DNA of 37,119 nt from CAYFPS01 sp964345075 (GTDB lineage: Bacteria; CAIWAD01), in assembly GCA_964345075.1 (NCBI GenBank), contig CAYFPS010000024.1:1-37119 (forward strand), written 5' to 3'. Both the position numbers and the translations under genes were made by a program. Below, piece by piece: positions 9,792-25,429 of the stretch; within the stretch, counting starts at the first letter, position 1, and every line of letters starts with the position of its first letter. The notes under the pieces are model-generated. The model worked only from the letters and a program-made list of their open reading frames with translations, was not told the DNA's origin and searched no databases.

Positions 9792-9802
<11 letters not shown>
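8378..9802 (-). CDS. ABC/SMC-like AAA ATPase, PtuA (Septu)-like
   Basis: This 474-aa protein is a RecF/SMC-like ATPase of the AAA_15/AAA_21 group. Walker A is GRNGTGKT (36-43). A degenerate signature motif, GTLGQGYES, precedes Walker B (VVLIDEMENHLHP, near 330), and the H-loop is TTHSPF near 360. The ATG at 9802 is chosen because a GGGAGG site lies a few bases upstream and the known family N-terminus (VDRLRIERIRCF) begins there. It overlaps the pglX stop by 11 bp and the HNH gene by 4 bp. With that partner it forms a Septu-like pair in which the ATPase would sense the phage and control the nuclease. That role is inference from PtuAB. Confidence 0.85.
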
Positions 9803-14116
<4,314 letters not shown>

Positions 14117-14120
<4 letters not shown>

Positions 14121-14755
14121 CGCTCGTCCCCCCGCGAAGCGCGGGCCCAGTCGCGCACGCGATGAGCCAACAGGGCATCCACGCGCTCCCTCGAGACCAG
14201 GCGTTCGACCGGGACGCAGAAGCACTGGTAGGTGCCGGAGATGCCGGCGTGCTCCCACGCCAGCTCGTTGTCCCGAGCGTCCCCCCACCGCGCCGAGAGC
14301 TCGTTCTTCCAGACGCGATCCCAGTTCACGTCGGCGCTGTCCGCGGTGTAGAGGCCAGCCCAGATCTCGGTCCGAGAGCTTGGATCGTCCACGGGCGCGA
14401 ACGTCGCGGGATCAGGCTGGCCGCCGCGCTCCTTCGCGGGTCCGATCGCCGAGTCGGTCTCGAGTCCCATCCAGACCTTGCGGACGGGCAGGCTCGTGCT
14501 GTTCTGCCACTCAGCGGACAGGCAGTACCCCGGGAAGAGGTCCCAGGCCCACTTGTGGGGGGCGAACTGCACCTTGTTCTGGCGCATGGGTCGGGCGTAC
14601 CTGTTCGGCCACCACCACTGGAACTCGAAGTCCTCGGCGAGGAGGCAATCGTGCATCCGATGGAAGACCTCGTTCATCCGGCGCTGGTACGCCACGACGA
14701 CGCGGTAGGCGGTGCGGACATCCGCGAGCGCTTCGGCGAGGACGGCCTCGGTCAT
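14117..14755 (-). CDS. Trp-rich protein of unknown function in the BREX operon
   Basis: I do not recognise this 212-aa protein. It is rich in tryptophan and aromatic residues (for example FEFQWWWPNRYARP) and has no signal peptide, membrane segment or nuclease motif that I can see. The N-terminal ~40 residues look helical. It is coupled on both sides by ATGA overlaps: its start overlaps the stop of the PD-(D/E)XK gene and its stop overlaps the pglX start. This strongly suggests a role tied to one of them, such as a partner or inhibitor of the nuclease or a PglX accessory. That is inference from position alone. Confidence 0.8.
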
Positions 14756-15492
14756 CGCGCCACCCTCCAGTCATAGACGTTGGTGTGCCCGGGGCCGACG
14801 GCGCCGATGAAGTTCACCGCCGTCGGCAGGCTCCAGACGCCCAGACGTTCGCTGTGTCCGCTTCCAGCCAAAGCCTCGCATGCGTCCGACACCAGCACGC
14901 GGAGACCAGCATCCAGCTCCGGTCGCGTCCGCAGTCGCTGCAGGCTCGTGTGAAGCGAGGACCAGGTGACCCGGAACACGCCGACCCCAAGCAGGTCCGT
15001 GGCAGCACTAACCTGCTCGGCCCGCCCGCGATCCCACTCGGGGCTGTGACCTCCGACCGCCAGCAAGACGAGGTTCTGCGGTGGCACGCCGTCCTCATCC
15101 CGGACTGCGCGGAGTTGGCGTACCCACTGGCCAGCGTACTGGTGTCCGCGATGCTTGGCCTCGATCACGACCGTCAGCTCGCCCCAGGACACGACGGCGT
15201 CGGGCTCCACCCGCCGCCCTGAGCCCCCTCGCGGAGGCGGGTACCCGGGCCAGAACTCCCACTCGGGCTCCCCGGTTGCGAACTCTGGCCACGCGCGGTC
15301 CATCAGAGGGCGCGGCGCGGCGCCCTCGAGCGCGTCGCGCTGAAGGCGAGTCGGAAGGTAGCTGATCCGACCGAGCACCGACGACGTGAGCGCGTCCTCG
15401 CTGCCGGCGAGGGCGACCCGCAGAGCGCGACTGTCCAGCCCCGCCTTGGCCAACGCCCGCCCCAGCTTTCCCGCGTTCCACGCCTTCAACAT
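14752..15492 (-). CDS. PD-(D/E)XK nuclease-like protein in the BREX operon
   Basis: The 246-aa product shows a restriction-endonuclease-like core: EPDAVV (D98) followed after one strand by VVIEAKHR (E111, K113), the PD-(D/E)XK pattern. The N-terminal SEDALTSSVLGRISYLP stretch resembles the start of other nucleases of this fold. The ATG at 15492 lies 2 bp after the brxC stop. A longer in-frame extension upstream is out-of-frame brxC sequence and is rejected. The next gene overlaps by 4 bp. It is not one of the standard type 6 BREX genes. DNA cleavage is inferred from the motif and the substrate is unknown. Confidence 0.85.
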   Translation of the reverse strand: MLKAWNAGKLGRALAKAGLDSRALRVALAGSEDALTSSVLGRISYLPTRLQRDALEGAAPRPLMDRAWPEFATGEPEWEFWPGYPPPRGGSGRRVEPDAVVSWGELTVVIEAKHRGHQYAGQWVRQLRAVRDEDGVPPQNLVLLAVGGHSPEWDRGRAEQVSAATDLLGVGVFRVTWSSLHTSLQRLRTRPELDAGLRVLVSDACEALAGSGHSERLGVWSLPTAVNFIGAVGPGHTNVYDWRVAR

Positions 15493-15494
15493 CG

Positions 15495-19129
<3,635 letters not shown>

Positions 19130-19133
<4 letters not shown>

Positions 19134-19768
19134 GGGTAGATGCGGGGTCGATAGTCGTTGTCGGGGTTGAGCATGCCCATGAAGGACAGCCCGGTCGGGC
19201 CTCGGCGCTCACCTGGATACAGCAGGACCACCGGCACGTTTCTGGTCTTGCCATCCAGATGCCGAAGCAGGGCCGACGACCGGAAGAACGGGTAGAGCGC
19301 ACCCGCCCGACCGATAAGAGCGAGCGTGCGGTCGATGTCGTCAGGGTGCTGGTCGGCGTACTCGCCGATCACCTTCGCACAGTCAGCCGCGATACCCGTA
19401 GGGCCCTCGATGAGAGGTGCGAGCTTCGACTTCAGGTAGTTCAAGCCCCGCTCACGGGCGATCGTGCTGGTGCGCTCCTCCATCTCGATGACCCGCTGTA
19501 CCCACTCGTCGCCTTGGGCGCGGACGCGATCCAAGAGCAGCCGCTGAAGCGAGATGGAAAGGACAACCCAACCGTAGGCGACCAGGTCGTTTGTGAGCTT
19601 CTGGACCTCGCCCCGAAGCTGGAACTCCTCCGCGGGGTCGTAGGGGACGATGGCGAAGCGGTAGTTCCGCATGGTGCTGATCCGCGGTCCATCCTCGTGG
19701 ACGAGATCCTCCCGCAAAGCGGCAAGCGCGCCCTGAAGCGGGGTCTTGTGGAACAGCGAGCCTTGCAT
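19130..19768 (-). CDS. brxB: BREX protein BrxB (DUF1788)
   Basis: This is a 212-aa DUF1788 protein. Recognisable elements are RFAIVPYDPAEEFQLR near the N-terminus, a central helical region, and PVVLLYPGERRG followed by LSFMGMLNPDNDYRPRIY at the C-terminus, all typical of BrxB. The ATG at 19768 shares one base with the brxA stop (TGATG). Longer frames upstream are out-of-frame brxA sequence. BrxB is a conserved small component of BREX types 1, 5 and 6 with no settled biochemical activity. Confidence 0.9.
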
Positions 19769-20544
19769 CACGCTCCTCCCGGCGCACGGATCTCGCCCAG
19801 TGTCGCGTCCGCCCACGCACCAATGCTCGGGAACTCCCATCCGAAGTCGATCAGGTCTCCTTGGCGCTGGAAGCGGAGTTCGCCCAACCCTCGCAGGCGA
19901 TCCTCCAGGTGTGGGCCGACGAGCCCGACCGACCGAAGGTACGGGTTGTCCGTCAGCGTCCCCGCGAATTCCACGCCGCGAAGCAGATACACCGCGTAGG
20001 CGAGGGCGTCGTCCCCCACCCGCGGCAGTCCGAGCGGCCGGGGGTCGCGGTTCGATGTGACGAGACCCGCGGAGTACGCGGCTGAGAGCAGCTTGCTCGC
20101 GAACTGGATGCGTGTGCTCATCGTCCAGCGGCCCGGACCTTGCTGCCCGACCCAGCGCACCACGACATCCCGCGTCACCTCGTCGCGGGTTCCGACTCTG
20201 CGTTCGACGAGGTACTCCCCGGTGAACCGCCGGTACAGCGGGTCGGCGAGCTGTAGGTGCCAGTGGCAGACCACGGTGCGCGTACCCGGGGTCATCGCAG
20301 GCCAGCGGTGCAGGACGCCCAGCGCATCCGGGAACGCCGAGAAGCGCGCGCGGAAGTTGGTGAGCAGTACCTTGATGCGCGGGAGACTGCGCGCTCCGAA
20401 CCAGTACTCGTCGAAGGCCTGTTCTGCGGAGACCTCCATACCGGGCGCGACATGGCGCCAGAAGGCTCGAGCGTCCTCCACCTCGAGAGCGCACTTCAGC
20501 AGGCGGGTGTGGACCTGAACTTCTTCGCTCGGACGGCTGCTCAT
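19768..20544 (-). CDS. brxA: BREX protein BrxA (DUF1819)
   Basis: This 258-aa product matches the DUF1819 pattern: an N-terminal helical part, a CHWHLQLADPLYRRF block in the middle, and a C-terminal helical region ending in a DFGWEFP segment. BrxA homologues are small DNA-binding proteins in types 1, 3, 5 and 6. The start forms an ATGA overlap with the brxE stop, and brxB follows with a one-base overlap. Order and sequence both support the call. Confidence 0.88.
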   Translation of the reverse strand: MSSRPSEEVQVHTRLLKCALEVEDARAFWRHVAPGMEVSAEQAFDEYWFGARSLPRIKVLLTNFRARFSAFPDALGVLHRWPAMTPGTRTVVCHWHLQLADPLYRRFTGEYLVERRVGTRDEVTRDVVVRWVGQQGPGRWTMSTRIQFASKLLSAAYSAGLVTSNRDPRPLGLPRVGDDALAYAVYLLRGVEFAGTLTDNPYLRSVGLVGPHLEDRLRGLGELRFQRQGDLIDFGWEFPSIGAWADATLGEIRAPGGA

Positions 20545-21122
20545 CTGGCCCTCCGATAGTGAGGCAGGGGGTACTCGCGACCGATCGGGGAGAGAGCACC
20601 GACGAGGTGTTCAACGAGGATCTCGAGCGACTCCGGCGGAGCTCCGCGGAGCCGCCGACCCGCGGGGGTGGTCGTCGCCTCGCCGTGGCGATGGGCCTCG
20701 ACCCACTGCCGGAATGCCTCGGGGCGCCATCCGTCTCGCACGACCTCGCCCAATCCGGGTAGCGCGTCGAGCGGCTCCCGACCGGAACGCTTCAGGTCCT
20801 GGAACCGCTCGTCCAGGCGCTCGTCTGTGGCGAAGCCCAGGAAGTACAGGGTCAGCAGGCGATCCGGGTCGTGGTCGTTCGCCCGAATCGTGGCGTCGTG
20901 GCGTCGTGCGGCTTCCCGCGCGCCCTGCAACACCGCCCAGCGCCAGGTGTGCGGGAGCAGGCGGCTGAGCAGGTCTTCCCCGCCAAACTCGCTCGCGAGA
21001 TCCGTCTTCCACCAACCCAAGCGGGCCTCCTCGCCGTTCTCGCCCGCCCACGCCACAGCGAGCTGGGCAACGAGAATCCGGTCCAGGGTGGAGGTGGGGA
21101 TGGGCTCGCGCTCGGACGACAT
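20541..21122 (-). CDS. brxE: BREX type 6 protein BrxE
   Basis: The product is 193 aa. I identify it as BrxE mainly from its length, its position directly before brxA, and the type 6 order of the rest of the operon. Sequence features include a LAVAWAGENG segment, GWWKTDLASEFGGEDLL, and a helical TWRWAVLQGAREAARRHD stretch. BrxE is the component specific to BREX type 6 and its function is unknown. The ATG at 21122 shares a base with the stop of the upstream HTH gene (TGATG). Frames extending further upstream are shadow sequence. Confidence 0.82.
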   Translation of the reverse strand: MSSEREPIPTSTLDRILVAQLAVAWAGENGEEARLGWWKTDLASEFGGEDLLSRLLPHTWRWAVLQGAREAARRHDATIRANDHDPDRLLTLYFLGFATDERLDERFQDLKRSGREPLDALPGLGEVVRDGWRPEAFRQWVEAHRHGEATTTPAGRRLRGAPPESLEILVEHLVGALSPIGREYPLPHYRRAR

Positions 21123-21328
21123 CACTCCCCCTCCGCCTTGGGCACGCTGCCCGACGCCCGCTTCTGCTCCTCGATCCACGCGAAGATGTCGTCCCGGCGG
21201 AATCGCCACTGCCCCCGGACCTTGAAGCAGGGCAGCTCCCCGGTCTGCGCCATCGTGTAGGCGGTCTTCTCGCCAATCTTCAAGAGGGCGGCGACTTCCT
21301 TGATGGTCAGGACTACGTCGTCGGACAA
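21122..21328 (-). CDS. Excisionase-family HTH protein heading the BREX operon
   Basis: This 68-aa protein has a MerR/Xis-like winged HTH (HTH_17): LTIKEVAALLKIGEKTAYTMAQ, then the wing KVRGQWRFRRDDIFAWIEEQ. It aligns almost residue for residue with the HTH protein encoded at 27795-27998. That alignment supports a TTG start at 21328 (LSDDVV against MSDEIL), preceded by GAGG at a suitable distance. A GTG at 21406 would add 26 residues with no counterpart. The stop shares a base with the brxE start, making it the first gene of the BREX operon. A role as the operon's transcription regulator is likely. A second excisionase is the alternative. Confidence 0.82.
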   Translation of the reverse strand: MSDDVVLTIKEVAALLKIGEKTAYTMAQTGELPCFKVRGQWRFRRDDIFAWIEEQKRASGSVPKAEGE

Positions 21329-21412
21329 GGCGGCCTCGCGGTGGGCAGAGATTGCCAGCAGGCGCCAACTACTACCACGCGCGGCCAGCGAGATCGACGG
21401 CCCCACGAAGAA

Positions 21413-21440
21413 GCCCGGCGGCCCTCTCGGACCGCCGGGC
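21413..21440 (-). terminator. Hairpin terminator between the replication module and the BREX operon
   Basis: A perfect 9-bp stem (GCCCGGCGG / CCGCCGGGC) surrounds a 10-base loop. On the minus strand it is followed by TTCTTCG, a short pyrimidine-rich tail. It lies 60 bp after the TubC_N-type gene and 84 bp before the HTH gene that opens the BREX operon. It therefore probably ends the upstream transcript and gives the BREX genes their own promoter. I see no clear -35/-10 pair in the 84 bases. Confidence 0.7.
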
Positions 21441-21500
21441 AGGGTGCTCCTCGCCTATGCAGTTGCGACAGCGTGGACGACGAGGAGCGGAAGGAATCGA

Positions 21501-21863
21501 TCAGGCCGTGGACACCCCCTCGGCGCAGGGGTCGTCGGCGCATCGGGCGTGCTCGTGACGGACGCAGACCTCGGCCTCGAGCTCGGCCACCGGGCGGGGG
21601 AGACCGCCGTCGAACTCCATGATGGCGGCGCGCTCTTCGAGCTCGGTCGCCCAGGGCTCCGGCCAGGCAGCCGTCCACGCCGGCAGGCCTCCGCGGGCCT
21701 CCGCGGTCAGGAGCTCGACCAGCATGTCCCGGTGCTCCGCGGCGGCCGCTCGTAGGTCGGGGGTGAGCGCGCCCGGGGGCGCTCGGTAGCGAAGCCGCCC
21801 GCCGTCGAGCCGCAGCTCCACCCCGGCGCCGTGCAGGGCCTCCAACAGCCGCTGCGCCGTCAC
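21501..21863 (-). CDS. Small TubC_N-type docking-domain protein of mobile elements
   Basis: The product is 120 aa. The first ~55 residues (TAQRLLEALHGAGVELRL, then LTPDLRAAAAEHRDMLVELL) fit the TubC N-terminal docking fold, which recurs in small genes beside phage and island primases. The second half contains WPEPWATELEERAAIMEFDGG, a stretch familiar from mobile-element proteins. The GTG start at 21863 overlaps the primase stop as GTGA, so the gene is translated with the primase. Its role is unknown; a helper of the replication protein is possible. A hairpin terminator follows. Confidence 0.72.
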   Translation of the reverse strand: MTAQRLLEALHGAGVELRLDGGRLRYRAPPGALTPDLRAAAAEHRDMLVELLTAEARGGLPAWTAAWPEPWATELEERAAIMEFDGGLPRPVAELEAEVCVRHEHARCADDPCAEGVSTA

Positions 21864-24223
21864 AGCTCGCCTTCCTCCCACGCCCCGTCGGCGTGGGTGG
21901 CGGTGGCGGATGGGTGGCGGGTGGCGCCTGGAGGCGTGACCTCGGGATCCTTGCGCAGATCGGCGGCCTCTCTCGTGACCTGGGCGACGGGAGGAGATTC
22001 GGAACGAGAGGGGTACTCGGAAGACGCGCCACCGTTGCGCCACCCGCCACCCGCCTCCCGATGCGCCTCCCCTTCGCGCCGGAGCCGCAGACCGCGCCAG
22101 CAACGGACGCCCTTCGCCCCCTTGCAGTTCTGCAGCCCGCGCTCGCGCAGCCCGGTGGCCAGCGCCTTCTGGGACCGAGGCCGTTCCCCGTTGGCCTCGC
22201 ACCACGACGTGTACGCGGCGTACAGCGCCTTCGCGGTCTCCACGGCGCCGTCCTCGACGACGCACTCCTCCTCGATGAAGCCGCCGAAGGCGTCCATCTC
22301 GTCGCGGTAGGACGCGGTGGCAGACCGCACCGCGTCGGGCAGGCCGAGTCCGTGCTCGCGCCAGTCCATGCAGCCCCGCACTGCCCACGCCAGGATCCCT
22401 GGCAGCTCCTCCGCCAGCTTCTGCGTCAGGCGCGGGTCGCGCTCGGCCTCGGGGATGGTCACCGTGAAGGGCACGAGCCGGATGCGGCGCCAGATGCCGT
22501 GGTCGGTCCCGCGGATGTTGGGCTTGTGGTTCGCGGCCAGCCAGATCTTGAACTGGGGCTTGAAGTCGAAGAACTCCTTGAACAGGAAGCGGGCGGTGAT
22601 CGTGTCGCCGCCGGTGAGCTGCTTGACCAGGGCCTCGGCCAGCGGCTTGCCGGCCTCGGCCTCGACGGCAGACACGAAGCGCGTCCCGACTAGGCGGGCC
22701 AGGTCGTTGCGGGCGCCCTCGCTGTCGCGCTTCAGGAAGGTCGTGAAGTCGGTGATCGCGCTGTAGTCGGCCAGCAGCGCCCGCATCGTCTCGAGGAAGG
22801 TGCTCTTGCCGTTGGCGCCGATGCCGTAGAGCAGCAGGAGCACCTGCTCGTTGGTGTGGCCGGTCAGCGAGTACCCGACGGCGCGCTGTAGGAAGGTGAC
22901 CAGCCGCTGGTCGCCGGCCATCACCCGGTCCAGGAAGGAATCCCAGAGCGGGCAGGACGCGTCGGGGTCGAAGGCGACGGGTGCGAGCCGGGTCAGCCAG
23001 TCGTCGCGCGAGTGCGGCCGGAGCTCTCCCGTCTGCAGGTCGAGGGTGCCGTTGGCGACGTTCAGGAGATCGGGATCGCGGTCCAGGGCCTCGGTGGAGA
23101 CCGGGAGCAGGGCCTGCGCGACCGTGAGCATCGCGGACAGGCGGGCCGAGGACTCGCTGTCCAGCGCGTGCTTGACCAGCTCGGCGCGGTGGTCGTCGTC
23201 GGGGACCTTGTCCGCCTCGGCCGCCATCGCCCGCAGGGTGGCCAGCGCCGCGCGCAGGGCCTGGCCCCCCTGGTCGCGCTGCCACCGCACGTCATCGAAG
23301 CGGAGCCAGGCGGCCCACGGGTGGACGTAGGCGAAGCGAGGCCCGAACCGGGCCTGGAAGCGCTCGGCGTTGCCCGCGTCGGTGAGGTTGAGCGTCAGCA
23401 GGGCGGAGGACGGGTCGTAGCGGAGCAGGCTGTCTACGATGGCGACGACCTCGGCCTCGGCGAGCGGCGGCTGGCACCGGGCGTCGTTGGCGGCGAGCAA
23501 GGCGGCCAGCAGCTCGTCGCGGCCTGCACCCCGTCGGCGCAGGGTTCCCCCCAGGCTGGTGAGGCCGGCGTTCCGCTCCCCCTGCGCGAAGGGCTCTCCT
23601 TGCTGGCGGCGGCGACGGCGCTTCTTCTTGGGCTTCAAGCCCGAGGCGGCGATCGCGCCGTCTACGTCGAGGGACCGCCCGTCGATCACGCGCACCCAGG
23701 CATCGTCGAGCCTCTCCGGGGGACAGGAGGCGACGAACCACAGGCGGCTGATGTCTCGGGCGTTGGCGTCGGCGAGCCGGCCGAGAGCCACGTTCGCCGC
23801 GTGCCAGACCGCCTCGTACTCGTTGGGCGCGACCGGCCGGCTCACCAGGATCAACAGGCGGAAGCAGCAGTCGTCGGCACCATCGGCACCGTGGCTGAAC
23901 GAGGTGCAGGCCACCGCGGCCCAGCCTCGCTGCTTCAGGCGCCGCCAGACGGACTCCGCCGCATCGCTGGTCAGGTGGTCGAAGTCGAGGACCAGCGCGG
24001 TCGCGCATCGGATGCCGCGCTTCCCACGGGTCGTCCCCGGCGCGTACTCGACAGTCGAGTAGGCGGGTGTGCCCTTCTTCTCCTCGCGCGGCAGGTGGCG
24101 GCCGACCAGCTCCACCGCGCGCCCCTCCCACGGCGTGGGCACTCTGGCGCGCTCGTCGCGGAAGCGCACCGCGCGAAGGGTGGCCTGCTCGACCTTGAGC
24201 TCGGGTCGCTCGGCGTCGGTCAC
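21860..24223 (-). CDS. P4-type primase / superfamily 3 helicase of the island
   Basis: This 787-aa protein would start replication of the island. The N-terminal part looks like an archaeo-eukaryotic primase-polymerase: LVLDFDH (DxD), then TSFSHG and FRLLILVSRPV. The C-terminal half is a D5/P4-type SF3 helicase with Walker A GIGANGKST (near 470), a VEAEAGKPL segment in the Walker B region, and FKIWLAANHKP followed by GIWRRIRLVPF. The last ~60 residues are low-complexity. The GTG start at 24223 overlaps the upstream gene as GTGA. Such proteins are typical of satellite phages, integrative elements and plasmids. Longer upstream frames are shadows. Confidence 0.9.
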   Translation of the reverse strand: MTDAERPELKVEQATLRAVRFRDERARVPTPWEGRAVELVGRHLPREEKKGTPAYSTVEYAPGTTRGKRGIRCATALVLDFDHLTSDAAESVWRRLKQRGWAAVACTSFSHGADGADDCCFRLLILVSRPVAPNEYEAVWHAANVALGRLADANARDISRLWFVASCPPERLDDAWVRVIDGRSLDVDGAIAASGLKPKKKRRRRRQQGEPFAQGERNAGLTSLGGTLRRRGAGRDELLAALLAANDARCQPPLAEAEVVAIVDSLLRYDPSSALLTLNLTDAGNAERFQARFGPRFAYVHPWAAWLRFDDVRWQRDQGGQALRAALATLRAMAAEADKVPDDDHRAELVKHALDSESSARLSAMLTVAQALLPVSTEALDRDPDLLNVANGTLDLQTGELRPHSRDDWLTRLAPVAFDPDASCPLWDSFLDRVMAGDQRLVTFLQRAVGYSLTGHTNEQVLLLLYGIGANGKSTFLETMRALLADYSAITDFTTFLKRDSEGARNDLARLVGTRFVSAVEAEAGKPLAEALVKQLTGGDTITARFLFKEFFDFKPQFKIWLAANHKPNIRGTDHGIWRRIRLVPFTVTIPEAERDPRLTQKLAEELPGILAWAVRGCMDWREHGLGLPDAVRSATASYRDEMDAFGGFIEEECVVEDGAVETAKALYAAYTSWCEANGERPRSQKALATGLRERGLQNCKGAKGVRCWRGLRLRREGEAHREAGGGWRNGGASSEYPSRSESPPVAQVTREAADLRKDPEVTPPGATRHPSATATHADGAWEEGEL

Positions 24224-25074
24224 CCCTGGCCCCCGGGCTCGATGCCGCTGTCCCGGAGGGCCTGCTCGATCCGTGCGACGCCCGCCTCGTTGTAGACGAA
24301 GGTGGTGACAGTGCGGTCGTGTCCGCGGGCCTTGTTCAGGACGCGCTTCGAGAACTGCTCGTCGCCGCGGACGCCGGCTGCCGTGATCAGCCGCCCGACG
24401 CGCTGGACCGTGATCCCCCACCGCTTGGCGAGCGACGTCGGCGACTCCCACGGCTCGGTCTCCAGCTTGAGGACGGGCAGCTCCGCACCGAACGCGAGCT
24501 CCGTCGCCGCGACCTCGCAGGCCGCGTACACGTCTTCGTCGAGTCGCCCAAGGTTGCGGAGCGTCTGCCCGGTCTGCCGCAGAGAGGCCGCTCGGAACTT
24601 CCGCTCGTCCAGGTCGAGCTTGCGGGCCAGGCGCAGCTCGCGGGCAATCCGCACGTCGATGGCCGGCTCGGGGGCCGCGTCGGGGTCGTAGCGCCCGGTA
24701 CGCACGATCTGCGGGAGGACCCGGTCGACCAGGAAGCGCCGCAGCCGACGGCCGATCTCCTTGTTGGTCTTCGCCAGGACCAGGTGCACGCCCGGCTCGA
24801 GCAAGAGCAGCAGGCCGGCGGTCCGGTCGGCCACCACGCCGGAGCCCGCGGCCGCCTTGAAGGCCGACAGCTCCTCGCCGGTGAGCACCACGTAGTCGTG
24901 ATCGGGGATGAACTCGTCGGCCCACTCGCCCCGGATCATGGTGGCGAGCCGCTTGCCCCGCCGCGCGTAGCCGATGGCTGCTCCCACCTCGCGTGCGACC
25001 CAGGCGAGGCGGTCCTTGTAGGTGAGGGTGGTGAAGGGCCGCCCCTCGAACTCGATGACGTGACGCTGGAGCAC
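24220..25074 (-). CDS. Bro-N family antirepressor-like protein
   Basis: The product is 284 aa. The first ~150 residues match the Bro-N/antirepressor pattern: WVAREVGAAIGYARRGKRL, IRGEWADEFIPDHDYVVL, GEELSAFK and LVLAKTNKEIGRRLRRFL with VLPQIVRTGRY. The C-terminal part has an HTH-like segment (SPTSLAKRWGITVQRVGRLI). The GTG start at 25074 is preceded by GAGGAGGAG, which overlaps the end of the small upstream gene. In phages these proteins regulate lytic genes or counter the repressor. Here it probably controls the replication module it belongs to. Confidence 0.85.
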   Translation of the reverse strand: MLQRHVIEFEGRPFTTLTYKDRLAWVAREVGAAIGYARRGKRLATMIRGEWADEFIPDHDYVVLTGEELSAFKAAAGSGVVADRTAGLLLLLEPGVHLVLAKTNKEIGRRLRRFLVDRVLPQIVRTGRYDPDAAPEPAIDVRIARELRLARKLDLDERKFRAASLRQTGQTLRNLGRLDEDVYAACEVAATELAFGAELPVLKLETEPWESPTSLAKRWGITVQRVGRLITAAGVRGDEQFSKRVLNKARGHDRTVTTFVYNEAGVARIEQALRDSGIEPGGQG

Positions 25075-25077
25075 GCG

Positions 25078-25302
25078 CTACTCCTCCTCGAAGAGATCGC
25101 GGCGGTCCGCCCAGGGTCCGAGCCCCTTGCGCGCGTCCTCGATGGCCCAGTCGCGGAGGACCTCGAAGAAGCGGCACAGGTTGTCGTTGATCTCGGCGGC
25201 ATCGTCGCGGGTCAGCGGACCGCCGGCGTACGGCTCCCACGCCTTCGCCACGCGGTCGAGCAGCGCGTCGTCGGGTCGGGGAATGGCGGGTCGTCGGTCC
25301 AC
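25078..25302 (-). CDS. Small acidic protein of unknown function in the island
   Basis: This 74-aa frame lies just before the Bro-N gene, with its stop 3 bases before the Bro-N GTG. The sequence is acidic and helical, with LTRDDAAEINDNLCRFFEVLRDWAIEDARKG in its centre, and matches no family I know. The GTG at 25302 is the most sensible start in frame, but no good ribosome site is visible, so the start is uncertain. Larger frames that include it upstream are out-of-frame shadows of the 790-aa gene. Confidence 0.55.
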   Translation of the reverse strand: MDRRPAIPRPDDALLDRVAKAWEPYAGGPLTRDDAAEINDNLCRFFEVLRDWAIEDARKGLGPWADRRDLFEEE

Positions 25303-25354
25303 GTCGTCATCGTGGGCGACCCTGGCCAAAAGGGAGCTTTCCCCGACTGGTCTC

Positions 25355-25368
25355 GTCTTGCACAAGAC
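25355..25368. promoter_or_regulatory. Operator-like dyad before the small ORF and Bro-N gene
   Basis: GTCTTG and CAAGAC are perfect inverted arms separated by two bases. The site lies in the gap between the terminator after the 790-aa gene and the start of the small acidic gene. That is where a promoter for the Bro-N and primase genes would be expected. A dimeric regulator such as the island's own antirepressor-type protein could bind here. This is inference from symmetry and position. Confidence 0.4.
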
Positions 25369-25409
25369 ACCCAGACAGCCGGGAGGCCTGGCTCTGCTGG
25401 ACGGGACAA

Positions 25410-25428
25410 CGGGCCTTTTCGCGGCCCG
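25410..25428 (-). terminator. Short hairpin after the 790-aa gene
   Basis: CGGGCC and GGCCCG form a perfect 6-bp stem with a loop of seven bases, starting 2 bases after the stop codon of the 790-aa gene. On the minus strand the tail is TTGTCCCG, which is not strongly T-rich, so termination may be partial. Confidence 0.5.
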
Positions 25429-25429
25429 A

